Shown here: positions 55,801 through 59,194 of the stretch, one piece after another
Numbering within the stretch: position 1 is the stretch's first letter
How the letters are laid out: each line of letters opens with the position of its first letter
The notes under the pieces: model-generated
Seen by the model: only the letters and a program-made list of their open reading frames with translations
What the model was told of the DNA's origin: nothing
Databases searched by the model: none
Assembly: GCA_963823735.1 (NCBI GenBank)
Contig: CAWGMO010000001.1
Coordinates: 1,240,001-1,304,000 of the forward strand
DNA: 64,000 nt
Origin: Actinoallomurus sp963823735
GTDB taxonomy: Bacteria > Actinomycetota > Actinomycetes > Streptosporangiales > Streptosporangiaceae
Direction of reading: 5' to 3'
Program-made: the position numbers and the translations under genes

Positions 55801-57698
55801 ACGCCGGGGACGTCGGGACCGAGCGCGCGGAGGCCGTGGAGGCCGAGGTCAGGCCGCTGGTCGAGGCCTTCCTCAGGCGCAACCGCGTACCGCTGTCGAT
55901 GGTCCGGTGGGAGTCCACGTCGCGCGGCGACGGCGGGCAGCGCGGCTACCCGTTCGCGCAGGCCCCCGGCGAGCAGGACGAGCAGCAGCGCCGGGTGCTG
56001 ATGTGGGTCGCCGCTCCTCCTGCGCGCCGCAGGCGTACCGAGCGGACCGCGCCCAGCGCGCCGGCCGGGGAGCCGCGGGTCTCGCGGCAGCGGACCGCCG
56101 CGGACCTGATGCCCCACGTGGTGTCCGCGATCGACCGCATCGTCGTCCCGGGCCTGTACCGGCCGCACGCGCACGAGGTGCTCGCGGCGTACGAGTCGCT
56201 GCCGCCCACGATGCGCCGCGACCCGCTGCCGGGCCTCGGCCGCCGGATCGCCGAGATGATCCTGGACCCGGGCCACGAGCCGAGCCGGATGCCCGGCGCG
56301 GGCCGTGTCGTACCCCAGCAGGCCGCGGCGGGCTCGTCCACCGGACCGGGCACGGCGGCCGGTGACGCGCTGCGCGAGAGCGCCGGGCTGGACGAGCGGT
56401 ACGGCCCGGCGCTCCCGCCCCACCGGGACGAGCCCTATGAGGGCGCGTCGCCGTACCGGCTCTCGGACCTGCCGCCGGACTTCCTCACCGGACGGCGCGG
56501 CACCGTCCTGCACTACGCGGTCGACGAGCAGGGCGAGATCCGGCTCACCGAGGACGAGCGTTCGCTCACGGCGCCCGCACGTGTCGCCGGGCAGGTGCGG
56601 TGGAGCGCGGAGCGCGGCCGCTGGGAGGTCGACGGGTCGTCACGCCGCTTCATGGGCGAGGCCGTACGGCCGGGCGTGGAGCGGCCGGTGGCCGAACACT
56701 GGGTCACCTCCGTGACCGAGGATCTGGCCGGCCACTTCGGCACCGAGTTCACCCCGGTGGCGGCCGGCACGTCGCGGACGCTCAGCGACATGGTCTACCA
56801 GGCGCTCTCCGGCCCGGCGCCGGTGAAGTACTCGGCCGAGGACACCTTCGACGCCGAGTACGAGGCCACCGTCGAGGAGTTCCCCGAGGTCGGCGCGCCC
56901 GAGGGGTGGAGCATGCGGGGGCAGGGATCGGACGTGCCGGAGGGGCGCGTGTTCGTCGCGGAGAACACCGCCCTGGGCGGGCTGCGCGGCCAGTACGACA
57001 CCGCCGCGCCGAAGGCGGGCCGGGTCGCCGACTCCAGCGGGCGTCTCTACTCCGAGGGTCCGGCCTGGAACTGGTACCTGCCCGGCCGGAACGGCGTCGT
57101 GGCCTCCTCGCGGCCGATCACCGACGCGCGGCGGGGCGTGGAGGGCGCTCCGGCCGGCCTGGCGCGCCGGCACCGCGTACGCGACACGCCGCCGGTCGAG
57201 CCGTCGAGCGTCGCCGCGCTGCCCCGGATGCTCGACGGCGGCCTGCCGCACACGGTCCGGTGGCGTTCGGAGGCGGACACCGCGCCGCTGTACAAGTTCA
57301 GCGAGAGGCCGCCGGAGGAGGTCTTCGCGCAGGGGCTGCGGCCGAAGGGCGACCACCTGGGCCACCTGGTCGAGCACGTCTACCGCAACCCCGCGAACAC
57401 GGGCTGGCTGAGCACGTCCAGGAACTACCACTACCTGCGCGACTCGGTGCTCAACGACCCCGGCTCGGCCGCTCCGCTGCACAACCGGTACCGGTGGCGG
57501 TACGACGTCCAGGTGCCCGGCGGCATCGACGTGAACGCCACGCTCGACCTCGCCTCGCCCTTCCCCGACCAGGAGGAAGTCGTCTTCCCCGGCGGCATCG
57601 ACGTGCGGTTCATCCGCGGGGTCCAGCCGCTTGTGAACGGTTCACCGTGGGGGCCATATATCGTCAACCCGGCTTATGCGCCAGCGGTCGGTGTCTGA
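37869..57698 (+). CDS. Giant multi-domain T7SS effector (6,609 aa): deamidase x3, Fic, glycosyltransferase, OTU, ART
   Basis: One uninterrupted frame; GTG start overlaps the carrier stop (GTGA) without its own clear ribosome binding site. Domains in order: papain-fold glutamine-deamidase-like TGD1 (Cys147, His231, Asp246); Fic (HPFSDGNGR at 520); TcdA/TcdB-like glycosyltransferase (HSIWFGG ~800; DGD 928-930); TGD2 (C1246/H1330/D1345); unknown GLExE domain 1 (~1390-1800); TGD3 (C1929/H2013/D2028); beta-rich scaffold (~2460-4180); degenerate TGD tail (~4551-4578); two ~160-residue repeats (~4667-4828, ~4870-5028); OTU protease (D5125, C5128, H5258); GLExE domain 2 (~5529-5885); OmpA-like segment (~5920-6050); pierisin/scabin-like ADP-ribosyltransferase (Lys6476, STS 6515-6517, QEE 6568-6570). 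No signal peptide; export probably via the WXG100-like carrier. Target organism unknown. No immunity gene recognised. Confidence 0.85.
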   Translation: MNVTVPPELVVGAVVVSGTELAAVTRDDVVNAERLVVTDGESPPEAARTAAERLGVDVVARVDRAGLGNGRRKGHQWMTFPANGGRPRPAAVVPAAIVTPATTTPPVAGKGWAAQPKLSDEVFASRYPLLSRVNPFYRRGGDFATNCVLAAKFTDSTLEEGWNERDEDPGLRPFYQVPPMRRAGRRYLHDLVEGTPVEVPGYQAIVDAMRTAGPGSRGLVVVGVPGAENGHIFNVVHDENGVVFLDGQKGEQAVLPENFESLEFLPTSASFPHHAIATAPAPARRPRFLAGGDENNQEANFKSWLHDLVRAQESPKVNVPAPRRDPLRLSDLAEEKHWWRVFLDPNDHARAQDASPDDPGSLYDNEISPGYRAGMVEGYRKYLDTTDHPRMTWDIYHEMHRMITGHAQGDFTLSGGPGEPDTFFYLGASEASSDVLFETIGGRWLMADTTSGPSTVDSITRLVKEENGHLSIKAIGSSQDVPVVVENVFKAFYQDIEHARSDFSRLRAISRVVRNLHIVHPFSDGNGRLNIYLLLPRLLLEHGFKPAVLPSMAHLFSGGYSLDQMAAALSWGQGHDLRDEFIPPVFIGEEDTGTPAGAVFDEEAERWKAEQEKLWSVPADDDLVAVLDPQGQPTRPAVPPHVSRTPSPEPAPMTTHPPAAADPTPPARRPGAPAAAHRRDVRPRHFGSQAEPAPNALENSVRERLNVRRDGKEDVLGIDAFGVRAAPPAPAFLTGYRYSDLHADRRAAFLESIDLTRAGTPAPAALRPDRLATGPVSEGRQVSRNHGLLGGKAQKVPHISHSIWFGGPLHDDGGDRAAFMANITAAAQANPAFTFAVWTDVTRAEFDAVRTDEPVDGRGRQVREMLRWAERNGVRLVNVDEVFDAGHPMTMDGPVRVERGRGNPTGLAAGSDLARVEILRRFGGVYSDGDNVIGADLWRAAASAAASEEGLAVGRERLGKTTNALLAAAAGSVGIRRYHEVLQENYATRLSHAMYQMLTPDLDVRDPSVFPPATLADMDQLNAVQNGATGSTAARETLARTGPNGRTFDEVARRLGHEDRHTLTVVPPGIVTIESAHSWLAPGHGDQTPADTATLTRAVVGAVTALHRELRSRPGGLYLPAAARTIGRLPESQREEVWEVTLQTFRDTLPAGTPVDWISGHNVDVTTGVNDLIDTLFPGVTKVRFDVTAVDAQGQAPAHLGGVSGRPGRGWAGHRRLDAATVRASYPWLTKINPLHALGEDPATNCLLAAIGTDLTLEEAAKDPGEDPALRAYYAVPSSERAERAQLANMGTGEPIDVSGYAAIVDAMTVAGRGARGIVIVGVEGEENGHIVNVVHDENGVVFLDGQKGRQAFLPARFQSLEFLPTSANFPREAITAATVPGAHQSFLGAYGLEFETPLVIRELPEDLKGSSGFTLATNERLGYKVKLDSRTFYRDTDGVYHPTKWHFENSGKTLDEEVYEGIVEFVSLPFGATGQPLDARLNDRATAIDSIRGKLDTLREAAAGHPDNRPRIALRDLFPTGDDWVLDDATAGTTIELLPVMVPGTDDTALYAQYTAGVPLTEMHAFLRDALVNGPNRGRAPQNVPERVLEEGIELGDEIAARFVAWHYGVNVPSSAIDILADIESVSAIRGFVALMYPHIATSIQAYIDPFQLVKNRLRVASRVALGGVRQELPDEARRFLERSAPDIRIALEAKFRSGQPNYETDYYQVAKNNRDYYRVAKRKGGGLIDLLGLPLVDNEGLTVGDYLDNALFETPGTRISQNQAMGIFTDFETADTNDGTLTVPLVVVEVRARGPFPVGVDEADGILDTIDRMLGPAYDQAQRRRAGLPKDEIDRLLATARTRRALPTPPSRQGRPAGLAGPRPAGLTGPRRPGEGPRFIAGTPDTGTESEWQGHTRRPDDVFARRYPLVSRVNQNYELGDDFATNCVLAAKYTDSTLMEDWREQHVEPGRRVYYQVPPMERVERTYLRELVGGTPVDVPGYQTIVDAMKAAGPGSRGMVIIGRHGEETGHIVNVVHDEDGVVFIDGQKGEQAVLPEHFESLEFLPTSANFPRHAITHATTPGPHTRFLGGKGDRTTPEQAGEALKTWTWHTASRGGVNYDVSETGWLHLRTGDGHHVMLSPDGWVRRGADFVHPDRFAVLDGTTGVVHLAPGEDWNAIEADVQDGTLLPYHARADETGLYFTPSDEGQQVRLPLSDDPTLLEPKPAAAPPPRGFRFPFRDTARSTGVRMPGRSAQDGGARSRWSSSKLPGSRLWTAKQQGDGAPAREALPSMPVEEFLDGVQVSVVDGRVVGIWLPGAKDAEDFDEETFRWLDPPAGAVFVFGEVRNGRVVVGGREVSETALASAIAGRAPGLAPILWMANSTQIARGLAERLGEPVLAAPHDLRVDRDNGTLISDGPTDGRSEDKPHDEWFRVYVPGDGDGRPFSPELPVGRRKDDATPAEDPPEDDDSPATPTPTDPMVRSIGVPRAGLPSVPQLIRLIKRMIPPGVQIPKDVYDALPQRLLSNYPYLLESAEKDGVSGLMVPLGPVELLISLDPDDPHTVKNTAGSTTAPSTVKSEGEHRATGGLNAVYATGAKADSHSGKTGQTHLPVSLSFGAGITPAAFQFVRTALSFNFVANAHSRGTTHIADAEGGHVEDNRIDSTLLSYTPNWSVKLRTDPRAKWENIKARRPKDRGKEKLLLWVPKHYEKKAPEQVVAGGEGVQSERLPDSFFASGLTGLPQLFDQIAGQLQAQGVKLPIGGYTRAALLQKLWNLNMHLDEAVNDKKRGYSFVLENKRGKKIATVDLHAERVPFGAPRVGETSDKSHVENVRTAIDGLSGSHTVGQSTTVTGSIEFDVMPNPLIADLGLGVSPYVSATWSNSDAISAGRNGLWVVVPRYAGHTAGYRAQFSYTADVRVRGHEGGAKGTTEPVVGTALLRLSEPDAFEHGFPVDKAALKEHPGDRRQVRFTPDAVRNTGPREGDPAPGTKEPPEHLKEGKGIGMGLVRVSQETVDRMKAELEPILRARGFLPPEGDTFGGRHWWQHGDDLDSQIDNQQTLDKMISVRGLDSHYDTIRQDGLPITFRRRRGFAGMTLDVDSAKIVIKAKETKGKPPSFLRSTGEYHTVNLAMGMDTAGQSTSGSKKIAVGLKFKIFFKWLKAGLTGVELQKTVGATDAVNFLNNRPELLEYPGVVDEFELTSDYEIKVQFEHSGVQGDLRPDVRNPPKIKIPEQKAVAHLVPLVNVPDAKPPRPKGARINRTPGRVLDQAVIYHLDTTGLLKKATNTFRRLTGAAGKADQELSSVASTIQLRAHLKEIINGEYTTDQPFDPGFFRDTLVGLNISGQMRESDFAGATKDKFVLGVIKLWLAQASSTDSASKGVTWDQLDLAVGGEAGHSGLTGEVDANKHWQWNKSKTKTHTGGTELIQLDFNRAYAYKTLVDFEVKGRREKWGKFFRTAWKVGGGRVRKRSMIYMLPEPEALARYAEGVLPVSDVQLADAMARWQLGEQERPPGSEPEPLVLSGDTVARILTRWAQESPTLPAMPKEVDDITGLAFNRERLVDLLIQLHTEDRMPIVDRKVREAFGRQFKVDLPERGNPYRNMELPEYLTREDPGGKMLGHHGVYDLRFDNGKSMYQIVKEQVDKVAPGLLAMNPEVWDGKGRKLGRLQGGIDSLQSILARGRDQAMIEDLRDLELNFINTSGWFGADSVKIKLNDVLISAPEIHEFKPSTGMENYDHQYLTTSETKSRDVSQAFMLAKLSIGRGAVPGDSTDNPPPSGSAQPALKTSEGTHRSTTRSENAVVEQTVYDWGGHYRVGFRHELSVSVERLDMTGRPVNNWFMRLFDYWTHHSATSSTIVRGDLELEVPKAIAEAGVSRGPEGPRHFVPLPKLPGNSWIAGTLLGDALKSARALLNRVFGRDADNVRTARSTLSLPVRFAPTHMRNNVRDMAGGGRFKLAEGLFIPGHSSDRATLWMSGDLYDLQVIAPVKEGTGPGRYIKHQSGTTGGSSSDHWRATTEVGGDAGGTIKPHNPPHSADGSTSVSHTTGAGQGSAGTENYRREGHVKEQGPVYMVRMRGRFRIEADKWSHRLFGKPKQGAHFEGDPVTGDVYAVLYQSQVDELREQLRAETEKARAKAANWPAMYGVSTFPLRPRLAEAAENKLGAFRAYQGVARHVREQIGGDRPFVLTFDETEVDNERLRLMLRWATRTLRADYRAVREADATAEPPASLRRYQELLDKGESPDPTADTDTVITGIIRQVNRYHSMRPDNPLGPPKSMPPDDLPPGHPDEPKGPPAELPPEIAVYGMDLVYLARDVSHELGAHIRLDITKRDLTVEHHWTDPEGRVYAFDPHTFDDTKLSAARAQRAGLLPERLRDDVDGLGIDDADLGRVYRDSWAHQRTFEQELLRLIGERRARLASLHPGLPDLFDQARESEAFWHDEVRTLDAAAKRLPDGSEERQAVERRLASARDNHRDVTQALDDLRAAAREPAEEQPAADAAKTADTAPATDATVWDDEAVTSLGDRLGDLESAAGEATGEHTAGAFRHWTAAEGAEAVGRLERTVRQQGSGAVSIVVVGEDDTYTVANLGGEVTWFDSMSGSEVDRPADLGVEGASLELGPTGEPLTPQPSANPSAFRRLRSRALGVVEHRRASETAEERPERPSGHTEPQPGVGEVVVDRPLPHDARLYVNDQGGHRIGPSGLNRDTWRELGALSTYAPLSWLVQGAPARGFGLTNVAESDGNGAVRFLTHLRTPLEQGSISVADAVQTFMEDLPERTVEHVEALPENLPPDTWIWFRSSTRSGAAIVLGDGTLRIWMPGHGGTLTSGRAGSAMMGGATFVIARPAATRPSDETVISPSLLSGSRSSGFTPGQGLPGDAALAALARSGPHLYEDGDGTPWIGPPGAGGGRTDVGPLREYAPIHWLVTGRPSGGVTVEELMRGNLDALTRYLKSEGTDRERVRRFMTDSGRDVETTRTLPVDLPSGTWIWFTSRTGFTGAAVVRPGGRYELFSPDVRDTANRTDADVRHMLGQADYTLVIGRSPVVSTPSSQGTKTPSSSGRFGSLRGFAWYRSGTSTPASRSTSKSGSAGSSKSAGRRKAASREDYAVTDDRRAMAAERRRYNEAEVAAKVKRLKLKAVDVPPDGNCFYSSLMVIAAPELMRRVPLLSGALRNGRNAAVRVFRNWLADRVEADLASATSRYAPFIHTPDGQFVEDRHSEVVNQIREFGLWDSQTGDIVVEIAAMELGLPLTVIQSGADLDLGPDGAHRIHFIRRPGHFLGARRTDGNAGPQAWERLTPNPGETGQEDVSALIDRFGDARARLQRVLDGLPKTRREHFATLAETEQVRVQNEMEAETYLGVPEGLREPLRNAAIRGAVSAVGDLIRLAEGDTERRDAAAEGFVLDTGEFWDVVDRLPEGQRPPFAERFETTRKVVEQARLTAATETIAGAHQDFRAMIREAREALAPAQPPPIELESREGPSDYLVSQVNTELRSLGDRYTHGRVDADRIQDAIDELSAAHTDARGRADEIAHQIAFGKPMRRRGGGIGLEVETRFGVYGLDMTGVTTATLISTPQFSLVTDYGTATVGPDAGKSVPIVELVLRPAAALDGERGRMSQEQAFEIVSYVVERLRKARRGATIAEVFRGLSGATVYPKAHSARLRGEVNPGMLYVQYTAGVPMAGVRDFLQLSGRNDASPASRHLTSALTFGDTVAARFAGLDPNDPGVREQLRWLTARDAEIAIVQSYATLVYTQVAAALQPSITGNGTYAKNHTVVASRNPLAALRESLPPMVRRFLERSADGIGADFQARFRADNREVLREAGYADDENLLQVEWEDTVGREVRRRSVGQYLDNALVHLPDHKLIDQYDALSVATQVPALDDNFGNRPELPLVVLEARVYGDVVYRSVDRVRADYDRLSESVRDLDREARRLMSPEDGPGVEVRFGKRNKTVDAGQRNTVAAFAAYVGLTAVRRDRDRGPALVVRVDGGGNGGVFSDAGDVGTERAEAVEAEVRPLVEAFLRRNRVPLSMVRWESTSRGDGGQRGYPFAQAPGEQDEQQRRVLMWVAAPPARRRRTERTAPSAPAGEPRVSRQRTAADLMPHVVSAIDRIVVPGLYRPHAHEVLAAYESLPPTMRRDPLPGLGRRIAEMILDPGHEPSRMPGAGRVVPQQAAAGSSTGPGTAAGDALRESAGLDERYGPALPPHRDEPYEGASPYRLSDLPPDFLTGRRGTVLHYAVDEQGEIRLTEDERSLTAPARVAGQVRWSAERGRWEVDGSSRRFMGEAVRPGVERPVAEHWVTSVTEDLAGHFGTEFTPVAAGTSRTLSDMVYQALSGPAPVKYSAEDTFDAEYEATVEEFPEVGAPEGWSMRGQGSDVPEGRVFVAENTALGGLRGQYDTAAPKAGRVADSSGRLYSEGPAWNWYLPGRNGVVASSRPITDARRGVEGAPAGLARRHRVRDTPPVEPSSVAALPRMLDGGLPHTVRWRSEADTAPLYKFSERPPEEVFAQGLRPKGDHLGHLVEHVYRNPANTGWLSTSRNYHYLRDSVLNDPGSAAPLHNRYRWRYDVQVPGGIDVNATLDLASPFPDQEEVVFPGGIDVRFIRGVQPLVNGSPWGPYIVNPAYAPAVGV

Positions 57699-57978
57699 CC
57701 GAATGTCAGATCAAAAATGGATTCTCTACACAAATCAAGCGCAGCTTGCCAGAATATGGACATAAAGCGCCTCCGTGGCTCCAAGGTCGGTCGTGGGCGC
57801 GGGCACAGCCGATTCGGGGCGGACGACGTCACGCCTGGTGAATGGGCTGAACGCGGCCGACAGCGGGCCATTAGTGACATGAGGAGAACAGTGATGGCAG
57901 AGGCAACGGGCCGACGGCGCCTGGTCGCGTCGCCCAGGTCGGCGCAGTGCCCGACCTCGTGCCGGACCGGAGGCCGAC
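57699..57978. promoter_or_regulatory. 280-base intergenic region after the giant effector gene
   Basis: The first ~65 bases (57706-57770) are much richer in A/T than anything nearby (ATCAAAAATGG, ACACAAATC, ATATGGACATAAAG) and could hold a promoter for the lectin gene at 57979 or mark an insertion boundary. A 6-bp hairpin (57694-57699 with 57705-57710) spans the effector stop. A 90-codon open frame (57717-57989) lacks a ribosome binding site and domain features and overlaps the lectin gene, so I do not call it. Confidence 0.4.
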
Positions 57979-58959
57979 GTGACGGATGAGCACGTGGCGC
58001 CGCCGGAGAACGGCCGCGTCCTCACAGTCGAGATCCGGCGCGGCATGGTGCTGCCGCGGGTCACCGCGGTCCCCGCCGCCGGGCAGCTCTCGCCCGTCGG
58101 CCTGGAGATCCTGGCCGGTGGCGCCGAGGACACCCCGGTGACGGCCGCCGTCGTCCCCGCCGAACGCCCGCTCCCGGCCGCCCGGCACGCCGCGGTCGCG
58201 ACGACGGAGACCGATCGCGGATCCCGTATGCGGCTCGCCGTTCTCGGCGGGATCGCCGCGGCCGTACTCGTCGCGGTGCCCCTCGTCGCGCTGTTCGCGG
58301 GCGGCGGCGGGCACGACCGTCACCCGGTGACGTCCGTGGCGGGAGGCCCCGGAGTGGACCCCGCCAAACCGGGTGCGCCGGCTCCGAGCTGGCCCTCCGG
58401 TGACCCGTCGGGCCGCCCGGTGAACAGCGGCACCCCCGCGCCGGGGAAGTCGCCCGCCCACTCCTCGGCGGGAGGCACCCACGGGAAGAAGGCCGGCGGC
58501 AGCCACGGCGGCAGTGTCGCGAATCCGCCGCACAACGGCACGGCGAACAATGCGAATCCGCCGGTCAAGTCGGATTCGTCGCGGCTGTTGATGAGCGCCG
58601 CGTCCAATCGGTGCATCGACGTGAAGGGCGGCACCGGAAAAGACGGAACCCCCCTCGACATCTGGGACTGTGTCGGCGGCTCACGCCAGAGGTGGACGTT
58701 CGAGTCGGACGGTTCGGTCCACGCCATGGGCATGTGCATGGACGTGGCCTGGGGATCCTCCGACAACGGCACCCAAATTCAGCTCGCGCGATGCCACGGC
58801 GGCCCGGCCCAGCATTTCGACCTCAACGGCGCCGGCGACCTGGTGAACACCGGCGCGGACAAATGCGTGGACGTGACGGACCAGCGGACCGGCAACGGGA
58901 CCCGGCTCCAACTGTGGGACTGCGGCGGAACGTCGAACCAGAAATGGAGCGCCGTCTGA
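57979..58959 (+). CDS. Membrane-anchored ricin-type beta-trefoil lectin (CBM13-like), 326 aa
   Basis: A cytosolic N-terminus of ~82 residues leads to one membrane helix (LAVLGGIAAAVLVAVPLVAL). A Pro/Ser/Gly/His-rich stalk follows, then a C-terminal ricin B-type trefoil with three repeats: CIDVKGGTGKDGTPLDIWDC, CMDVAWGSSDNGTQIQLARC and CVDVTDQRTGNGTRLQLWDC, each closed by QxW/QxF (QRWTF, QHFDL, QKWSA). Such domains bind galactose/xylan-type sugars. GTG at 57979 has GGAGG upstream. It sits right after the giant effector gene; it might display a sugar-binding head at the wall, but a role with the effector is speculative. Confidence 0.8.
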   Translation: MTDEHVAPPENGRVLTVEIRRGMVLPRVTAVPAAGQLSPVGLEILAGGAEDTPVTAAVVPAERPLPAARHAAVATTETDRGSRMRLAVLGGIAAAVLVAVPLVALFAGGGGHDRHPVTSVAGGPGVDPAKPGAPAPSWPSGDPSGRPVNSGTPAPGKSPAHSSAGGTHGKKAGGSHGGSVANPPHNGTANNANPPVKSDSSRLLMSAASNRCIDVKGGTGKDGTPLDIWDCVGGSRQRWTFESDGSVHAMGMCMDVAWGSSDNGTQIQLARCHGGPAQHFDLNGAGDLVNTGADKCVDVTDQRTGNGTRLQLWDCGGTSNQKWSAV

Positions 58960-58999
58960 CCCTCCGGCACCACGGACGCACGAGCGGAGAGACGGTCCC

Positions 59000-59194
59000 A
59001 TGGCCGAAGACGAGAACGAGCGCGCCGGTGTCGTCACCGAGACGGCCGACGACGCGCCAGAGCCCACAAGAACGGGCAGAAACCGCAACAAACAGGCTGC
59101 GGGCGGCCCTAACCTAGGCGTCGGTTCACGAACGCCGAATGACCCGGGCCGAAGCGCCGGGCGCCCTCGCGCCGGCGTGAAGGGAGATCGATGA
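59000..59194 (+). CDS. Small acidic/basic unknown protein, 64 aa
   Basis: A short frame with a plausible Shine-Dalgarno (GGAGAG) and a TGA that overlaps the next gene's ATG (ATGA), which favours real, coupled translation. The product is highly charged and disordered (AEDENERAGVVTETADDAPE then basic, Gly/Pro-rich). No family is recognised. It could be a leader peptide for the 59191 gene rather than a functional protein. Confidence 0.4.
   Translation: MAEDENERAGVVTETADDAPEPTRTGRNRNKQAAGGPNLGVGSRTPNDPGRSAGRPRAGVKGDR

Noticed and set aside
57694..57710. Hairpin at the effector stop codon considered as an intrinsic terminator
   Set aside because: Only a 6-bp stem and followed by an A-run rather than a T-run; too weak to call.
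57717..57989. 90-codon frame after the effector gene, considered as an immunity protein
   Set aside because: No ribosome binding site, basic low-complexity translation, overlaps the lectin start, and no membrane or inhibitor-like features.
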